64,000 nt of DNA from JBGPEQ01 sp050180895. Lineage in GTDB: Bacteria > Pseudomonadota > Alphaproteobacteria > Dongiales > Dongiaceae. Where the stretch lies: assembly GCA_050180895.1 (NCBI GenBank), contig JBFXDS010000003.1:434001-498000 (forward strand). The letters run 5' to 3'. Of this stretch, positions 41,057 to 49,795 are shown piece after piece (the first letter of the stretch is position 1; every line of letters starts with the position of its first letter). The notes beneath the pieces are model-generated. The model saw nothing but the letters and a program-made list of their open reading frames with translations. It searched no databases and was not told where the DNA came from. The position numbers and the translations under genes were made by a program.

Positions 41057-42148
41057 CTACGCGGTCAGCACCAGCGTATCGGCCGGGCTCCAAGACAGCC
41101 ACAGCTCGTCGCCGATGGCGAAGGCGGGCGTCGTCGTACGCGCTTCGTTGGGTACGTTGACATTGACGGGAATCCCGGCGTCGTTCTGCAGGAATACGGC
41201 GCTTTCGTCGCCATAGTATGCCACCTCCGTGACGCGGCCGCGCAAGCGGATGCGGTCGGCGTTGGGCTCCGCCCGATCGAGGCGGATCTTCTCCGGCCGC
41301 ACGGCAATGCCGACATCGCCCTCGGCGGAGCCCGAATGGGGCACGGAGATGCGGCCGAGCCCGCGGGCATCGACGATGATGTGATTGCCGTTGACGCCGG
41401 ACACCTTGCCTTCGAACAGATTCATCTTGCCGATGAAGTCGGCGACGAACCTGCAATTGGGGAATTCGTAGAGGTCGGCCGGCGGCGCGATCTGCCGCAC
41501 CTTGCCCGACTCCATGACGGCGATGCGGTTGGCCATCGACAGCGCCTCGTCCTGATCGTGAGTCACGATCACGAAGGTGATGCCGACCGACTGCTGCAGG
41601 CGAACCAGCTCCAGCTGCATCGCCTCGCGCAGCTTGGCATCGAGCGCCGACAGCGGCTCGTCGAGCAGCAGCACCTTCGGTTGCTTGACCAGTGCGCGGG
41701 CGAGGGCGACGCGCTGGCGCTGGCCGCCGGAGAGCTGGTTCGGCATGCGGTCGGCGAACCTCTCCATCTTGACGAGGGCGAGCGCTTCGGCGACCCGCCG
41801 CTTTGTCTCGTCCGCGGGCACGCCGGTGACGCGCAGGCCATAGCCGACGTTGCGCTCCACGCTCATATGCGGAAACACGGCGTAGGACTGGAACACCATG
41901 TTGACCGGTCGCTTGTCCGGCTCGACCCCGGCCATCGGCTGGCCGGCGATGAATATCTCGCCTTCGGTCGGCACCTCGAAACCGGCCAGCATGCGCAGCA
42001 GCGTCGTCTTGCCGCAGCCGGAAGGTCCGAGCAGGGCGAAGAATTCGCCTTCGCCGATGCTGAAGTTCGCGTTGTCGACGGCGACGACTGAGCCGCCGAA
42101 GCGCTTGGAGATCTGCTGGATGGAGATGATGGGTTTATGCTTATCCAT
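41057..42148 (-). CDS. potA: Polyamine-type ABC transporter ATP-binding protein
   Basis: 363 residues: Walker A GPSGCGKTTLL near residue 39, Q-loop FQSYAVFPHM, signature LSGGQRQRVALARAL near residue 140, Walker B VLLLDEPLSALD, H-loop VTHDQDEAL, and a C-terminal TOBE regulatory domain (about 285-355). This is the PotA/PotG form. It overlaps the upstream permease gene by 8 nt. The four genes run D-B-C-A on the minus strand and form a complete importer for spermidine/putrescine or a related cation. Confidence 0.93.
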   Translation of the reverse strand: MDKHKPIISIQQISKRFGGSVVAVDNANFSIGEGEFFALLGPSGCGKTTLLRMLAGFEVPTEGEIFIAGQPMAGVEPDKRPVNMVFQSYAVFPHMSVERNVGYGLRVTGVPADETKRRVAEALALVKMERFADRMPNQLSGGQRQRVALARALVKQPKVLLLDEPLSALDAKLREAMQLELVRLQQSVGITFVIVTHDQDEALSMANRIAVMESGKVRQIAPPADLYEFPNCRFVADFIGKMNLFEGKVSGVNGNHIIVDARGLGRISVPHSGSAEGDVGIAVRPEKIRLDRAEPNADRIRLRGRVTEVAYYGDESAVFLQNDAGIPVNVNVPNEARTTTPAFAIGDELWLSWSPADTLVLTA

Positions 42149-43007
42149 GGCCGAGCGACTTCTTCAGGGAGCGGGACTGAGCGACCATCGCGAACAGCGT
42201 GACCGTCAGTGTGACGACGATGAGCACGGTCGAGGCGGCATTGACTTCCGGCGTCACGCTGAACCGCACCATCGAGTAGATCTTGACCGGGAATGTCGTC
42301 GATCCCGGTCCGGACGTGAAGAAGGTGATGACGAAGTCGTCCAGCGACAGGGTGAAAGCGAGCAGCGCGCCGGCGACGACGCCGGGGATCATGTAGGGAA
42401 AGGTCACGTTCCAGAACGTCTGCCAGGGGCTGGCGCCGAGATCGCGCGATGCCTCCTCCAGCGATTCGTCGAATCCGACCATCCGCGAACGCACGACCAC
42501 GGCGACGAACGGGAAGCAGAAGGCGATATGGCTGACAGTGACCGTCAGCAGGCCGAGCGGAACGCTGAAGAGCGCGAAGAACGACAGCATGGCGACGGCC
42601 ATGCAGATCTCCGGGATCACGATCGGCAGGTGGACCAGGCCCTCGAACGGCCCCTTGAGGGGAAATCGGTAGCGGTAGAGCGCCAACCCCAACATCGTGC
42701 CGATGACGGTCGAGACGAGGGTCGACCAGAAGGCGATGATCAGGCTGTTGATGAGGGCGTCGTGCAGCGAGATATTGTTATAGGCCTGCACGTAGTATTT
42801 GAAGGTGAAGCCCTGCCAGGTGATGTTCCGCTTGCTGTCGTTGAAGCTGAAGACGATCAGGGAGATGATCGGGAAATAGAGGAACAGGAAGCCGAAGACC
42901 ATGACCGCCTGCAGCCAGCGCTTGCGGCCGTACTCCAGCGGCGCCGGGCGGGTCTTGGCGCGGGTGCCGCCGACGGTCGTCGGCGCGGCTGCCGTCGTCG
43001 TTGCCAT
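42141..43007 (-). CDS. potC: Polyamine-type ABC transporter permease (PotC/PotI)
   Basis: 288 residues, six membrane segments after a 30-residue Thr/Ala-rich cytoplasmic tail. It shows FLFLYFPIISLIVFSFNDS, typical of PotC/PotI, and the EAA loop EEASRDLGASPWQTFWNVTFP. The ATG at 43007 overlaps the potB stop (TGATG). It pairs with PotB as the heterodimeric channel. Confidence 0.92.
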   Translation of the reverse strand: MATTTAAAPTTVGGTRAKTRPAPLEYGRKRWLQAVMVFGFLFLYFPIISLIVFSFNDSKRNITWQGFTFKYYVQAYNNISLHDALINSLIIAFWSTLVSTVIGTMLGLALYRYRFPLKGPFEGLVHLPIVIPEICMAVAMLSFFALFSVPLGLLTVTVSHIAFCFPFVAVVVRSRMVGFDESLEEASRDLGASPWQTFWNVTFPYMIPGVVAGALLAFTLSLDDFVITFFTSGPGSTTFPVKIYSMVRFSVTPEVNAASTVLIVVTLTVTLFAMVAQSRSLKKSLGHG

Positions 43008-43906
43008 CAGAGGTCGACCCCTTTCGACCGGCTCGCCAGGATGGCCCGCAGCCAAAGCAGGATGAACGTGGTGTAGAGCAGCAGGAACGACAGCGCCGAT
43101 CCGAAAGGCGGATCGCGCGCATCCCGGAACTGCCGGTCGATCAGCGTGCCGATCATCTCGCTGTCCGGGCCGCCCAGCACCTTGGGCTGCAGATAGGCGC
43201 CGACCGCGAGGATGAAGCACAGCAGCGTTCCCGAAACGATGCCGGGCAGGGCAAGCGGCACCAGGACATTGAAGAACGTGCGCCACTGGCCGGCTCCGAG
43301 GTCGAGACTCGCCTCGAGATAGGACTTGTCGAACTTCTCCAGGGTCGCATAGAGCGGCAGCACGAGGAACGGCAGGTTCACATACACGATCCCGATGATC
43401 ACCGCCCACTGGTTGTACAGCAGCTCGAGCGGCTGGTAGGGCGGCAGGGTCCCCTCCAGCCCCAGCAGACCGGCGATGCCGTCATAGGTGCTGCCCAGGC
43501 CCTGATTGAGGAAGCCGTTGGTGCGCAGGATGGCGATCCAGGCATAGGTGCGGATCAGCTGGTTGGTGAAGAACGGCAGCGTCACCAGGAGCAGCAGGGG
43601 AGTCTTCCACTTGGCCGGAGCGAAGGCGATCCCCATCGCCATTGGGAAGCCGAGCAGCAGGGTGGCGACGGTCGTAATGGTGGCGATCCAGATCGATTTC
43701 CAGATGATTCCGAGATGGATCCACTCGAACGAGCGCACATAGTTCGACAGCGAGAACTCGTAGACGATTTGACCCTGCGGTCCCCGCAGCATGAAGCTGT
43801 AGACCCACACGATCAGCAGCGGCAGCGTGAACAGCACGAGGATCCAGAACGCCGCCGGCAGCGTGAAGATCGCGAAGGACAGCCGTTCGTTTCGCCAGTC
43901 GCGCAT
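43007..43906 (-). CDS. potB: Polyamine-type ABC transporter permease (PotB/PotH)
   Basis: 299 residues with about six membrane segments, the first at 12-34. The PotB/PotH features are FTLPLLIVWVYSFMLRG, NQLIRTYAWIAILRTNGFLNQ and the EAA loop YLEASLDLGAGQWRTFFNVLVPLALPG (shown by position, about 204-230). It is followed directly by potC with a 1-nt overlap and preceded by a 147-bp gap that holds a strong hairpin. Confidence 0.92.
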   Translation of the reverse strand: MRDWRNERLSFAIFTLPAAFWILVLFTLPLLIVWVYSFMLRGPQGQIVYEFSLSNYVRSFEWIHLGIIWKSIWIATITTVATLLLGFPMAMGIAFAPAKWKTPLLLLVTLPFFTNQLIRTYAWIAILRTNGFLNQGLGSTYDGIAGLLGLEGTLPPYQPLELLYNQWAVIIGIVYVNLPFLVLPLYATLEKFDKSYLEASLDLGAGQWRTFFNVLVPLALPGIVSGTLLCFILAVGAYLQPKVLGGPDSEMIGTLIDRQFRDARDPPFGSALSFLLLYTTFILLWLRAILASRSKGVDL

Positions 43907-43973
43907 GGTTGTGGATCGCTCTAGACGCCGCCGCGGCCGCCGGCGATGGAAACCGCTCGGCCGCCGCAGGAGC

Positions 43974-44014
43974 GCCCTTTCTCCGCTGGCGTGCGGTCAG
44001 ATCGGAGAAAGGGC
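43974..44014 (-). promoter_or_regulatory. Perfect 12-bp hairpin between potD and potB
   Basis: Arms at 43974-43985 (GCCCTTTCTCCG) and 44003-44014 (CGGAGAAAGGGC) with a 17-nt loop. In the minus-strand transcript it lies 40 nt after the potD stop and before potB. No U-run follows, so it is unlikely to be a full intrinsic terminator. Such hairpins after a binding-protein gene protect the upstream mRNA from 3' decay and set a high ratio of binding protein to membrane subunits. Confidence 0.75.
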
Positions 44015-44053
44015 ATGCGGTGTCGTCCGCTCGTTCGTGGAGCCGTGCGTCGC

Positions 44054-45124
44054 TCAGGCTGCCTGGATCGCGGTCCAGGCGTCGTCGTACAGCCGGGTGC
44101 TGTCGCCCACGTCGACGAGGCTCTCGCTCTTCGCAATGATCTCGTCGGCCGGATAGATGCGCGGGTTGGCGAGGTCTTCCGGATTGACCAGCTCCCGCGC
44201 CGCGGCGTTGGAGGTCGCGTAGCGGATGGTGTTGGCGATTTCCGCCATCACTTCCTTGTCGTGGATGTGGTTGAGGAAGGCGTGTGCATTCTCCGGGTGC
44301 GGCGCGTCCTTGGGGATGGCGACGCTGTCCGTCCAGACGTTGGTGCCTTCGACTGGCACGGCATAGTCGAGGTCGTCGTCCTCTTCCATCACCTGGATGA
44401 TGTCGCCGTTCCACTCCATGACGACATCGACGTCGCCGGCAACGAGCATGTTCTGCCCCTCGTCCGGCGCGAAGGCCTTGATGTGCGGCTTCTGCTTGAT
44501 GATGAGGTCGCGCGCCTTGGCAATCTCGTCCGCATTGGTCGAGTTCATCGGAAAGCCGAGATACTTGAGCGCGATGCCGATGACGGCCCGCTGATCGGCG
44601 AGCAGAGCGATCCGGCCGGAATATGCATCGCTGTCGAACAGCACTTTCCAGCTCGTCGGCGGTTCCGACACTTTCGATTTCCGGTAGCCGATGCCGAGGG
44701 TGCCCCACATGTAGGGCAGCGAATGTTTCATGCCCGGGTCGTACTTCGGGTCGGCGAACCGGGGATCGATGTTGGCGATGTTGGGGATCTTGCTGTGGTC
44801 GAGCGGCTCCAGCAGCCCGACGGCCAGCATGGTCTCGACCATGTAGTCGCTCGGCACGATGACATCGTAGCCGGGGTTGCCTTCCTTCAGCTTGGCATAG
44901 AGCTCTTCGTTGTTGGCGTAGAGGTCCAGCTGCACTTCGATACCGGTCTTGTCGGTGAAGGTCTGCAGCGTCGTTTCGCCCGTGTAGGTGTCCCAGTTGT
45001 AGAAGTTGAGCCGCTTCTCCTCTTCCGCCCGTGCGTCCTGCGGCCAGGCGGCCAGGACGCTGAGGGCGCCCGCCGCTTTCAGGAGTCGCCGGCGCGAGAC
45101 GATTGGGAAGGGTGCTTTGACCAT
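44054..45124 (-). CDS. potD: Polyamine-type ABC transporter substrate-binding protein (PotD/PotF)
   Basis: 356 residues, first gene of the operon. A SRRRLLKAAGALSVLAAWPQDARAEE signal (positions 10-35) has a twin-arginine look and directs export. The mature part has LNFYNWDTYTGETTLQTFTDKTGIEVQL, the PotD/PotF opening with Trp and Asp residues that line polyamine sites, VPSDYMVETML, MWGTLGIGYRKSKV, and VVMEWNGD. The ligand is a polyamine or related compound by family only. The promoter should lie in the 229 bp upstream, where I see no clear operator. Confidence 0.92.
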   Translation of the reverse strand: MVKAPFPIVSRRRLLKAAGALSVLAAWPQDARAEEEKRLNFYNWDTYTGETTLQTFTDKTGIEVQLDLYANNEELYAKLKEGNPGYDVIVPSDYMVETMLAVGLLEPLDHSKIPNIANIDPRFADPKYDPGMKHSLPYMWGTLGIGYRKSKVSEPPTSWKVLFDSDAYSGRIALLADQRAVIGIALKYLGFPMNSTNADEIAKARDLIIKQKPHIKAFAPDEGQNMLVAGDVDVVMEWNGDIIQVMEEDDDLDYAVPVEGTNVWTDSVAIPKDAPHPENAHAFLNHIHDKEVMAEIANTIRYATSNAAARELVNPEDLANPRIYPADEIIAKSESLVDVGDSTRLYDDAWTAIQAA

Positions 45125-45353
45125 GATGAGCCTACCTCCGTTGGTTTCGTTGGCCGCATGGCTGCCAGCGGCCGAAAAATCAAGGCGATTTCGACGCCAT
45201 CGCGGGCAATCGCCACCTTGTTACTTGGAATTGTATAGAAACCGATTGGCCATGGCCAGCGCGAGGCGTGAAGCAAAAAGCCTGCGATCGTAAGAGTTTG
45301 GCCGGCGATTCCGAAAAGGTGAACCGATTCCTCGCCACGGTTCGATCCGGCGG

Positions 45354-47084
45354 TCAGGCCGTCTGCTGGTCCTCCACCGGCTTCAGCCGGGTCGCGGCAA
45401 GTTCGCCCGCCGCGTCCAGGATCGGGTAGGCCACCGACGTCAGGTGCGAGTTGATGCGCTTGAGGTCGCGGATCACGTCCAGATGCAGGCTGCTGGTCTC
45501 GATGCTTTCCGTCCGGCCGCGGCGAAGGCGCTGCAGATGGCTCTCGGAGGCGAAGCGCTCCAGTTCTCGGAAGGCGACCTTCTCCTCCAGGAGCCGGCGC
45601 GCCATCCTCACGTCGCCGGAGATGAAGACGTTGAGCGCCAGCTTCAGGTTCTCGACCAGCCGGCCGTGCATGTCGCAGATCTCCTGGAAGCCGTCGGTCG
45701 AGAACTGCAGCTTGTTGCGGATCTTCTTGCTGGCCAACTCCATCAGGTTCTTGTCGATGATGTCGCCGACATGCTCCAGGTTGGTCGTGAAGGTGATGAT
45801 GTCGACCGCGCGCCGGCCGTCCTCGGCGGCCAGGGTTTCCCGGCTCACCTCGGTCAGATAGAGCTTGATCGCCTCGTTCAGCGTGTCCAGGCCGTTGTCC
45901 AGTTCCTCGACCTCGTGAAGCAGCTTCCGGTCGTCGTGCCGGAACACGTCCAGGGTCTGGATCAGCATCTTCTCGATGATGTCGCCCATGCGCAGGGTTT
46001 CGCGTGCGGCATTGGCGATCGCCACCGCCGGCGATTCGAGGGCGCCGCGGTCGAGATGGCGCGGCCGCACCGTGGTCTCCGTCTGCGGCCGCTCCGGCAG
46101 CCAGTGCGCGCACAGCTTGGCCACCGGTCCGACAAGGGGCAGGAACACCGCTGCCAGCGCCAGGTTGAATCCGGTATGGAAGTTCGCCACCTGGCGCCAG
46201 GGCTCCGCCTCGATCCAGCCGACGTAGGGCGCGACGAGCGGAAGCAGCGGCAGGAGGACGACCACGCCGGCGAGGCGGAAGATCAGGTTGCCGAGCGGAA
46301 CGCGCCGCGCCTCGGGCTCCGAGCGGGCGGTCGCCAGCAGCGGCAGCGCGGCGCTGCCGAGGTTGGCCCCGAGGATGAGGGCGAAGGCCAGTGGTAGCGA
46401 CATTAGCCCGTGCTGCACGAACGCGATCACCAGCAGCACGACGGCTAGGCTCGATGTCGACATCATCGTCAGTAGCGCGGCGACGACGACGGCCATGACC
46501 GGGGCGTCCTCGAGAGCGATCACGATGTCGGCCAGGATCGGCGATTCCCGCATCGGCACGCCGTTGGCGGCGATCATCTGCAGCGCCAATAGGACCAGCC
46601 CGAGGCCGATGACCGCGCGCCCCAGGTCGCGCCGCCGCGTCGCCTGGCTTGTCATGAACATGGCGACGCCGCCGAGGATAAGCAGCGGCGACAGCGCCGG
46701 GATCTGGAAGGAATAGACCTGCGCCACCAGGCTGGTGCCGATGTCGGCGCCCAGCATGATCGCCAGCGCCGCCGCCGTGCTGACCAGGCCGCGCGAGGCG
46801 AACGAAGCCGCCATCATTGCCGTCGCCGTGCCGCTCTGCAGCAGCAGGGTGATGCCGAGCCCGCCCAGCAATGCCGAGAAGCGGTTGCCCATGCTGTGGC
46901 CCAGCCGTCGGCGGAGTTCGCCGCCATAGGCACGCAGCACGCCGGTACGGACCATCCTGAGGCCCCACAGCAGGAGCGCTGCCGCGCCCAGCAGATTCAG
47001 CAGGAAGGTCGTGCCGTTGATCGATACCTCCACGCGCGGGTAGTTGATGTACTGTCCGCGGCGCGCTTGCCGCGTCCGCCGCAT
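45354..47084 (-). CDS. Na/Pi-cotransporter II-related protein with C-terminal PhoU domain
   Basis: 576 residues. The N-terminal membrane part (about 25-330) has the two inverted repeats of the NptA/YjbB family with LLQSGTATAMMA near residue 80 and TMMSTSSLAVVLLV near 205, the QSxT-type loops that bind Na+ and phosphate. The C-terminal part (about 355-560) is a PhoU-like helical bundle (HVGDIIDKNLMELASKKI). It would move phosphate across the inner membrane; bacterial YjbB was described as an exporter. It stands between a PMH/sulfatase gene and potD with its own spacing. A shorter start at the GTG before EVSINGTTF is possible. Confidence 0.88.
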   Translation of the reverse strand: MRRTRQARRGQYINYPRVEVSINGTTFLLNLLGAAALLLWGLRMVRTGVLRAYGGELRRRLGHSMGNRFSALLGGLGITLLLQSGTATAMMAASFASRGLVSTAAALAIMLGADIGTSLVAQVYSFQIPALSPLLILGGVAMFMTSQATRRRDLGRAVIGLGLVLLALQMIAANGVPMRESPILADIVIALEDAPVMAVVVAALLTMMSTSSLAVVLLVIAFVQHGLMSLPLAFALILGANLGSAALPLLATARSEPEARRVPLGNLIFRLAGVVVLLPLLPLVAPYVGWIEAEPWRQVANFHTGFNLALAAVFLPLVGPVAKLCAHWLPERPQTETTVRPRHLDRGALESPAVAIANAARETLRMGDIIEKMLIQTLDVFRHDDRKLLHEVEELDNGLDTLNEAIKLYLTEVSRETLAAEDGRRAVDIITFTTNLEHVGDIIDKNLMELASKKIRNKLQFSTDGFQEICDMHGRLVENLKLALNVFISGDVRMARRLLEEKVAFRELERFASESHLQRLRRGRTESIETSSLHLDVIRDLKRINSHLTSVAYPILDAAGELAATRLKPVEDQQTA

Positions 47085-47156
47085 TGTGTCGTCTAATTGT
47101 AACTTATCTGCAATAATCGATCGCCGGCAATGTTCCCAGCGTCCGGTGCTGGCGCG

Positions 47157-48722
47157 TCAGCGACGCGTGCGCGGCCGCTCGAAGGCGCCGTTCGCGGCCA
47201 GCATGGCACGGGTCAGCGTCCGGTCGTTATGCTCCATCCGCCAGGACAGAAGCTTCTGAGCGTGCGCCAGCACTTGCGGCAGATAGGCCGGATCCGCCGC
47301 GAGGTTATTGTGGTGCCAGGGGTCCGTCTCGGTATCGAAGAAAAGCGGCGGCAGGGCGGTGAAGTGGACGTACTTGTACCGTGGGCCGCGGATCACACTG
47401 AGCGAGCACTGGTCGCTGTCGAGGCCTAGCGCCTGCTCCGGATCGAGATCGACCACGTCGCTGAAGTCGAACTCCCAATGCGCTTCCTGTCGCCAGCCGG
47501 ACGGCGAGCGGCCGGCGATGAACGGCAGCAGCGACCGACCGTCGCACTGGATCGGCGTCTCCAGGCCGAGCCAGTCGAGGATCGTGGGCATCAGGTCGAC
47601 CGCCTCGGTGAAGGCCGATACGACGCGCCCGCGGCCGTCGTCCGCCGCCGGGCGCGGGTCGCGGACGATCAGCGGGATGTGGTAGGCCTCGTCGAAATAG
47701 CCCGCCTTGCCCCACATCCAGTGATCGCCCAGCATCTCGCCGTGGTCACAGGTGAAGACGATGAGCGTCTGGTCGTACTCGCCGGTGGCCTTGAGATGGG
47801 CGATCAGCCGGCCGATCTGGTCGTCGACCTGGGTGATCATGCCGTAGTAGGTGGCGCGCAGCTGGCGCAGCTCGATGTCGTCGATATCCCGCAGGCTGTG
47901 CGGATAGTGCTCGTTATAGGCGCCGATCTCCGCCATGGCTTCGAGGGCATAGGCGAGATAGGGATGCTGCGCCGCCTCCGCGCTGGGCGTCGCTGCCCGC
48001 CGCGGCAACGGCACGGCCGCCGGGTCGTACATGGCGTTGTACGGCTCCGGTGCGATGATTGGCGGATGCGGCCGCAGGAAGACTCCGTGGACGAACCAGT
48101 CCTGCTCCCGCCGGACTGAGAGATAGCGCAGGATCGAGTCGGCCATGAAGGTCGTCTCGCTATCCGCGGCGGTGAAGATCGGCGGTGCGAAACTATGGCC
48201 GCGGCCGGCCGCGCCCGGATAGCCGGCGACCGGTCGGTAGACGTCGCGCCGGCCGCGCGGCAGGTCGTAGCCCTTGGCCTTCAGGTCGGCGATCCAGGCA
48301 GCCATGTCGTCGGGTAGTTGCAGCCCCACGGTCATGCCCGGCAGCACGCCTTCATAGGTCTTGAGCGCCGGATCGTCCGGCGCGTATCGCCGCGGGTCCG
48401 GGCTGGTGTCGGTATAGCCGAACAGGGTGGGGTCGTAGCCGGCCTTGCGCACCTCGAGCGCGAGATTGGTGAAGCGGGCGTCCAGCGGGGTGCCGTTGCG
48501 CAGGCTGCGATGGTTCATCATGTACAGGCCCGTCAGCATGCTGGTTCGCGCCGGGCCGCACGGACTGGCCTGGCAATAGTGGTTGCGGAACAGCACGCCG
48601 TCGGCCGCCAGGGCATCCAGATGCGGCGTGCGGACGCAGGCATGGTCGAGGGCCGAGAGGCACTCGCCGCGCCACTGGTCGGCAGAGATGAACAGCACCT
48701 TGCGCGGCGCACGGTCGGGCAT
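47157..48722 (-). CDS. Alkaline-phosphatase-superfamily hydrolase, phosphonate monoesterase/sulfatase type
   Basis: 521 residues from the ATG at 48722. It has the sulfatase-fold metal site LFISADQWRGE (10-20) and the active-site motif CGPAR at 55-59, with Cys55 the presumed formylglycine; CDHGEMLGDHWMWGKAGYFDEAYHIPLI (about 365-392) supplies more metal ligands. The CxPAR form and the QWR opening resemble phosphonate monoester hydrolases and related phosphodiesterases more than classical CxPSR sulfatases. No signal peptide, so it is cytoplasmic. It starts 8 nt after a choline-kinase-like gene, which suggests action on a phospho- or sulfo-ester of a choline-like amine; this is inference. Confidence 0.87.
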   Translation of the reverse strand: MPDRAPRKVLFISADQWRGECLSALDHACVRTPHLDALAADGVLFRNHYCQASPCGPARTSMLTGLYMMNHRSLRNGTPLDARFTNLALEVRKAGYDPTLFGYTDTSPDPRRYAPDDPALKTYEGVLPGMTVGLQLPDDMAAWIADLKAKGYDLPRGRRDVYRPVAGYPGAAGRGHSFAPPIFTAADSETTFMADSILRYLSVRREQDWFVHGVFLRPHPPIIAPEPYNAMYDPAAVPLPRRAATPSAEAAQHPYLAYALEAMAEIGAYNEHYPHSLRDIDDIELRQLRATYYGMITQVDDQIGRLIAHLKATGEYDQTLIVFTCDHGEMLGDHWMWGKAGYFDEAYHIPLIVRDPRPAADDGRGRVVSAFTEAVDLMPTILDWLGLETPIQCDGRSLLPFIAGRSPSGWRQEAHWEFDFSDVVDLDPEQALGLDSDQCSLSVIRGPRYKYVHFTALPPLFFDTETDPWHHNNLAADPAYLPQVLAHAQKLLSWRMEHNDRTLTRAMLAANGAFERPRTRR

Positions 48723-48730
48723 GGTACCGG

Positions 48731-49654
48731 CTATCCCGTCCTGACGGCATCGAGGTGGCGGCCGAAATCGCCGCCGCCCATCAACGTCTTGCACCGCTCG
48801 AAGCGGTTGACGGCATAGGCCCAGAAGTCGTCGACGGGGTTCTCGTTGACGACCTGGATGATCCCCCAGAGCGTCCACAGCAGGTCGGACATGGCCTTGT
48901 ACATCACCATGCGTCCGACCTGCGCCGCCGGAGGTTTGCCGCCGAAATAAGCCTCGGCCAGAGCAGCGTCCTGGTCGGGCCCGAAGCCGGCCTCGACCGA
49001 GAGGTCGCCCAAGTCCCACATCGGATCGTTGTTGCCGGCATATTCCCAGTCGATGATGAAGATGCGCGCGCCGGTGTCGAGGAAGTTCTCGGCCAGCGGG
49101 TCGCAGTGGCAGGGCCTGAGCGGCGCCGGGCGCGCGTTGAGGGCCGCGCGCACCGCCTCGGCCTCCTTCTGCACATCGGCGTAGCCATCGGGAATGCGCG
49201 CCTCCTTCTTGCGCAGATAGTCCAGGTACTCGTCCATCTTCTGGAACAGGTCGAAGGTCGTGGCGAAGCTTCGGCCGCATTCATGCATCCGCCGGAACGC
49301 CGCGGCGGCGCGGGCCACGGCGCCGAGATCCCGGAACCGCTCGCCGTTCATCGTCGCGGCGCCGTCGACGAAACGAGTCAGCATCAGCCCGTCGCTCTCG
49401 TCGAAGAACAGCAGCTCGGCGTTGACGCCCGCATCGGCCGCGATGCGCGCGGCGACGGCCTCGTGCCGCCGGTTGATGTACTCGCTGGTCCCCTCGCCGG
49501 GAATGCGCAGCACGAACCGCTCGCCGCCGCGCGTGATCTTGTAGTTCCGGTTGGTCAGCCCCGCGAGACGCTCGATGGCCGCGTCCCGGCTCTCGGCGCC
49601 GGCGAATCCGGGAATGCGCGCCAGCGCCGTTCGGACCTCCTGCAGGCTTTCCAT
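48731..49654 (-). CDS. Choline/ethanolamine-kinase-like phosphotransferase (copy A)
   Basis: 307 residues of the APH/choline kinase fold: GLTNRNYKI near residue 32, a catalytic-loop CHCDPLAENFL near 181-191 (Asp as base, Asn metal ligand) and the choline-kinase signature FIIDWEYAGNNDPMWDLGDLS near 199. Such enzymes phosphorylate choline, ethanolamine or similar small alcohols with ATP. Its neighbours are dimethylglycine-dehydrogenase-like enzymes, a betaine-type transporter and a phosphoester hydrolase, so a quaternary-amine substrate is plausible. A second copy lies at 54818-55708. Confidence 0.85.
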   Translation of the reverse strand: MESLQEVRTALARIPGFAGAESRDAAIERLAGLTNRNYKITRGGERFVLRIPGEGTSEYINRRHEAVAARIAADAGVNAELLFFDESDGLMLTRFVDGAATMNGERFRDLGAVARAAAAFRRMHECGRSFATTFDLFQKMDEYLDYLRKKEARIPDGYADVQKEAEAVRAALNARPAPLRPCHCDPLAENFLDTGARIFIIDWEYAGNNDPMWDLGDLSVEAGFGPDQDAALAEAYFGGKPPAAQVGRMVMYKAMSDLLWTLWGIIQVVNENPVDDFWAYAVNRFERCKTLMGGGDFGRHLDAVRTG

Positions 49655-49696
49655 GCTACGGCCAATCAGCTGCTTGGGAGATTTGGATCAATGCGG

Positions 49697-49779
49697 TGCG
49701 TCCTTCGACAAGCTCAGGATGAGGAGTATTTTTTCGGCCATCAAGACTACCCCTCATCCTGAGCTTGTCGAAGGACGCA
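49697..49779. repeat. 28-bp perfect inverted repeat, CTTCGACAAGCTCAGG family
   Basis: Arms at 49697-49724 and 49752-49779 are exact reverse complements, with a 27-nt spacer that includes a T6 run. The core CCTTCGACAAGCTCAGGATG belongs to an intergenic palindrome type that I know to be widespread in alphaproteobacterial genomes. It sits in the 141-bp gap between two genes of the same strand. It may fold as a long hairpin acting as a terminator or mRNA stabiliser, or be a non-autonomous repeat. Confidence 0.85.
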
Positions 49780-49795
49780 GGGTGGTCGTGCAGCA

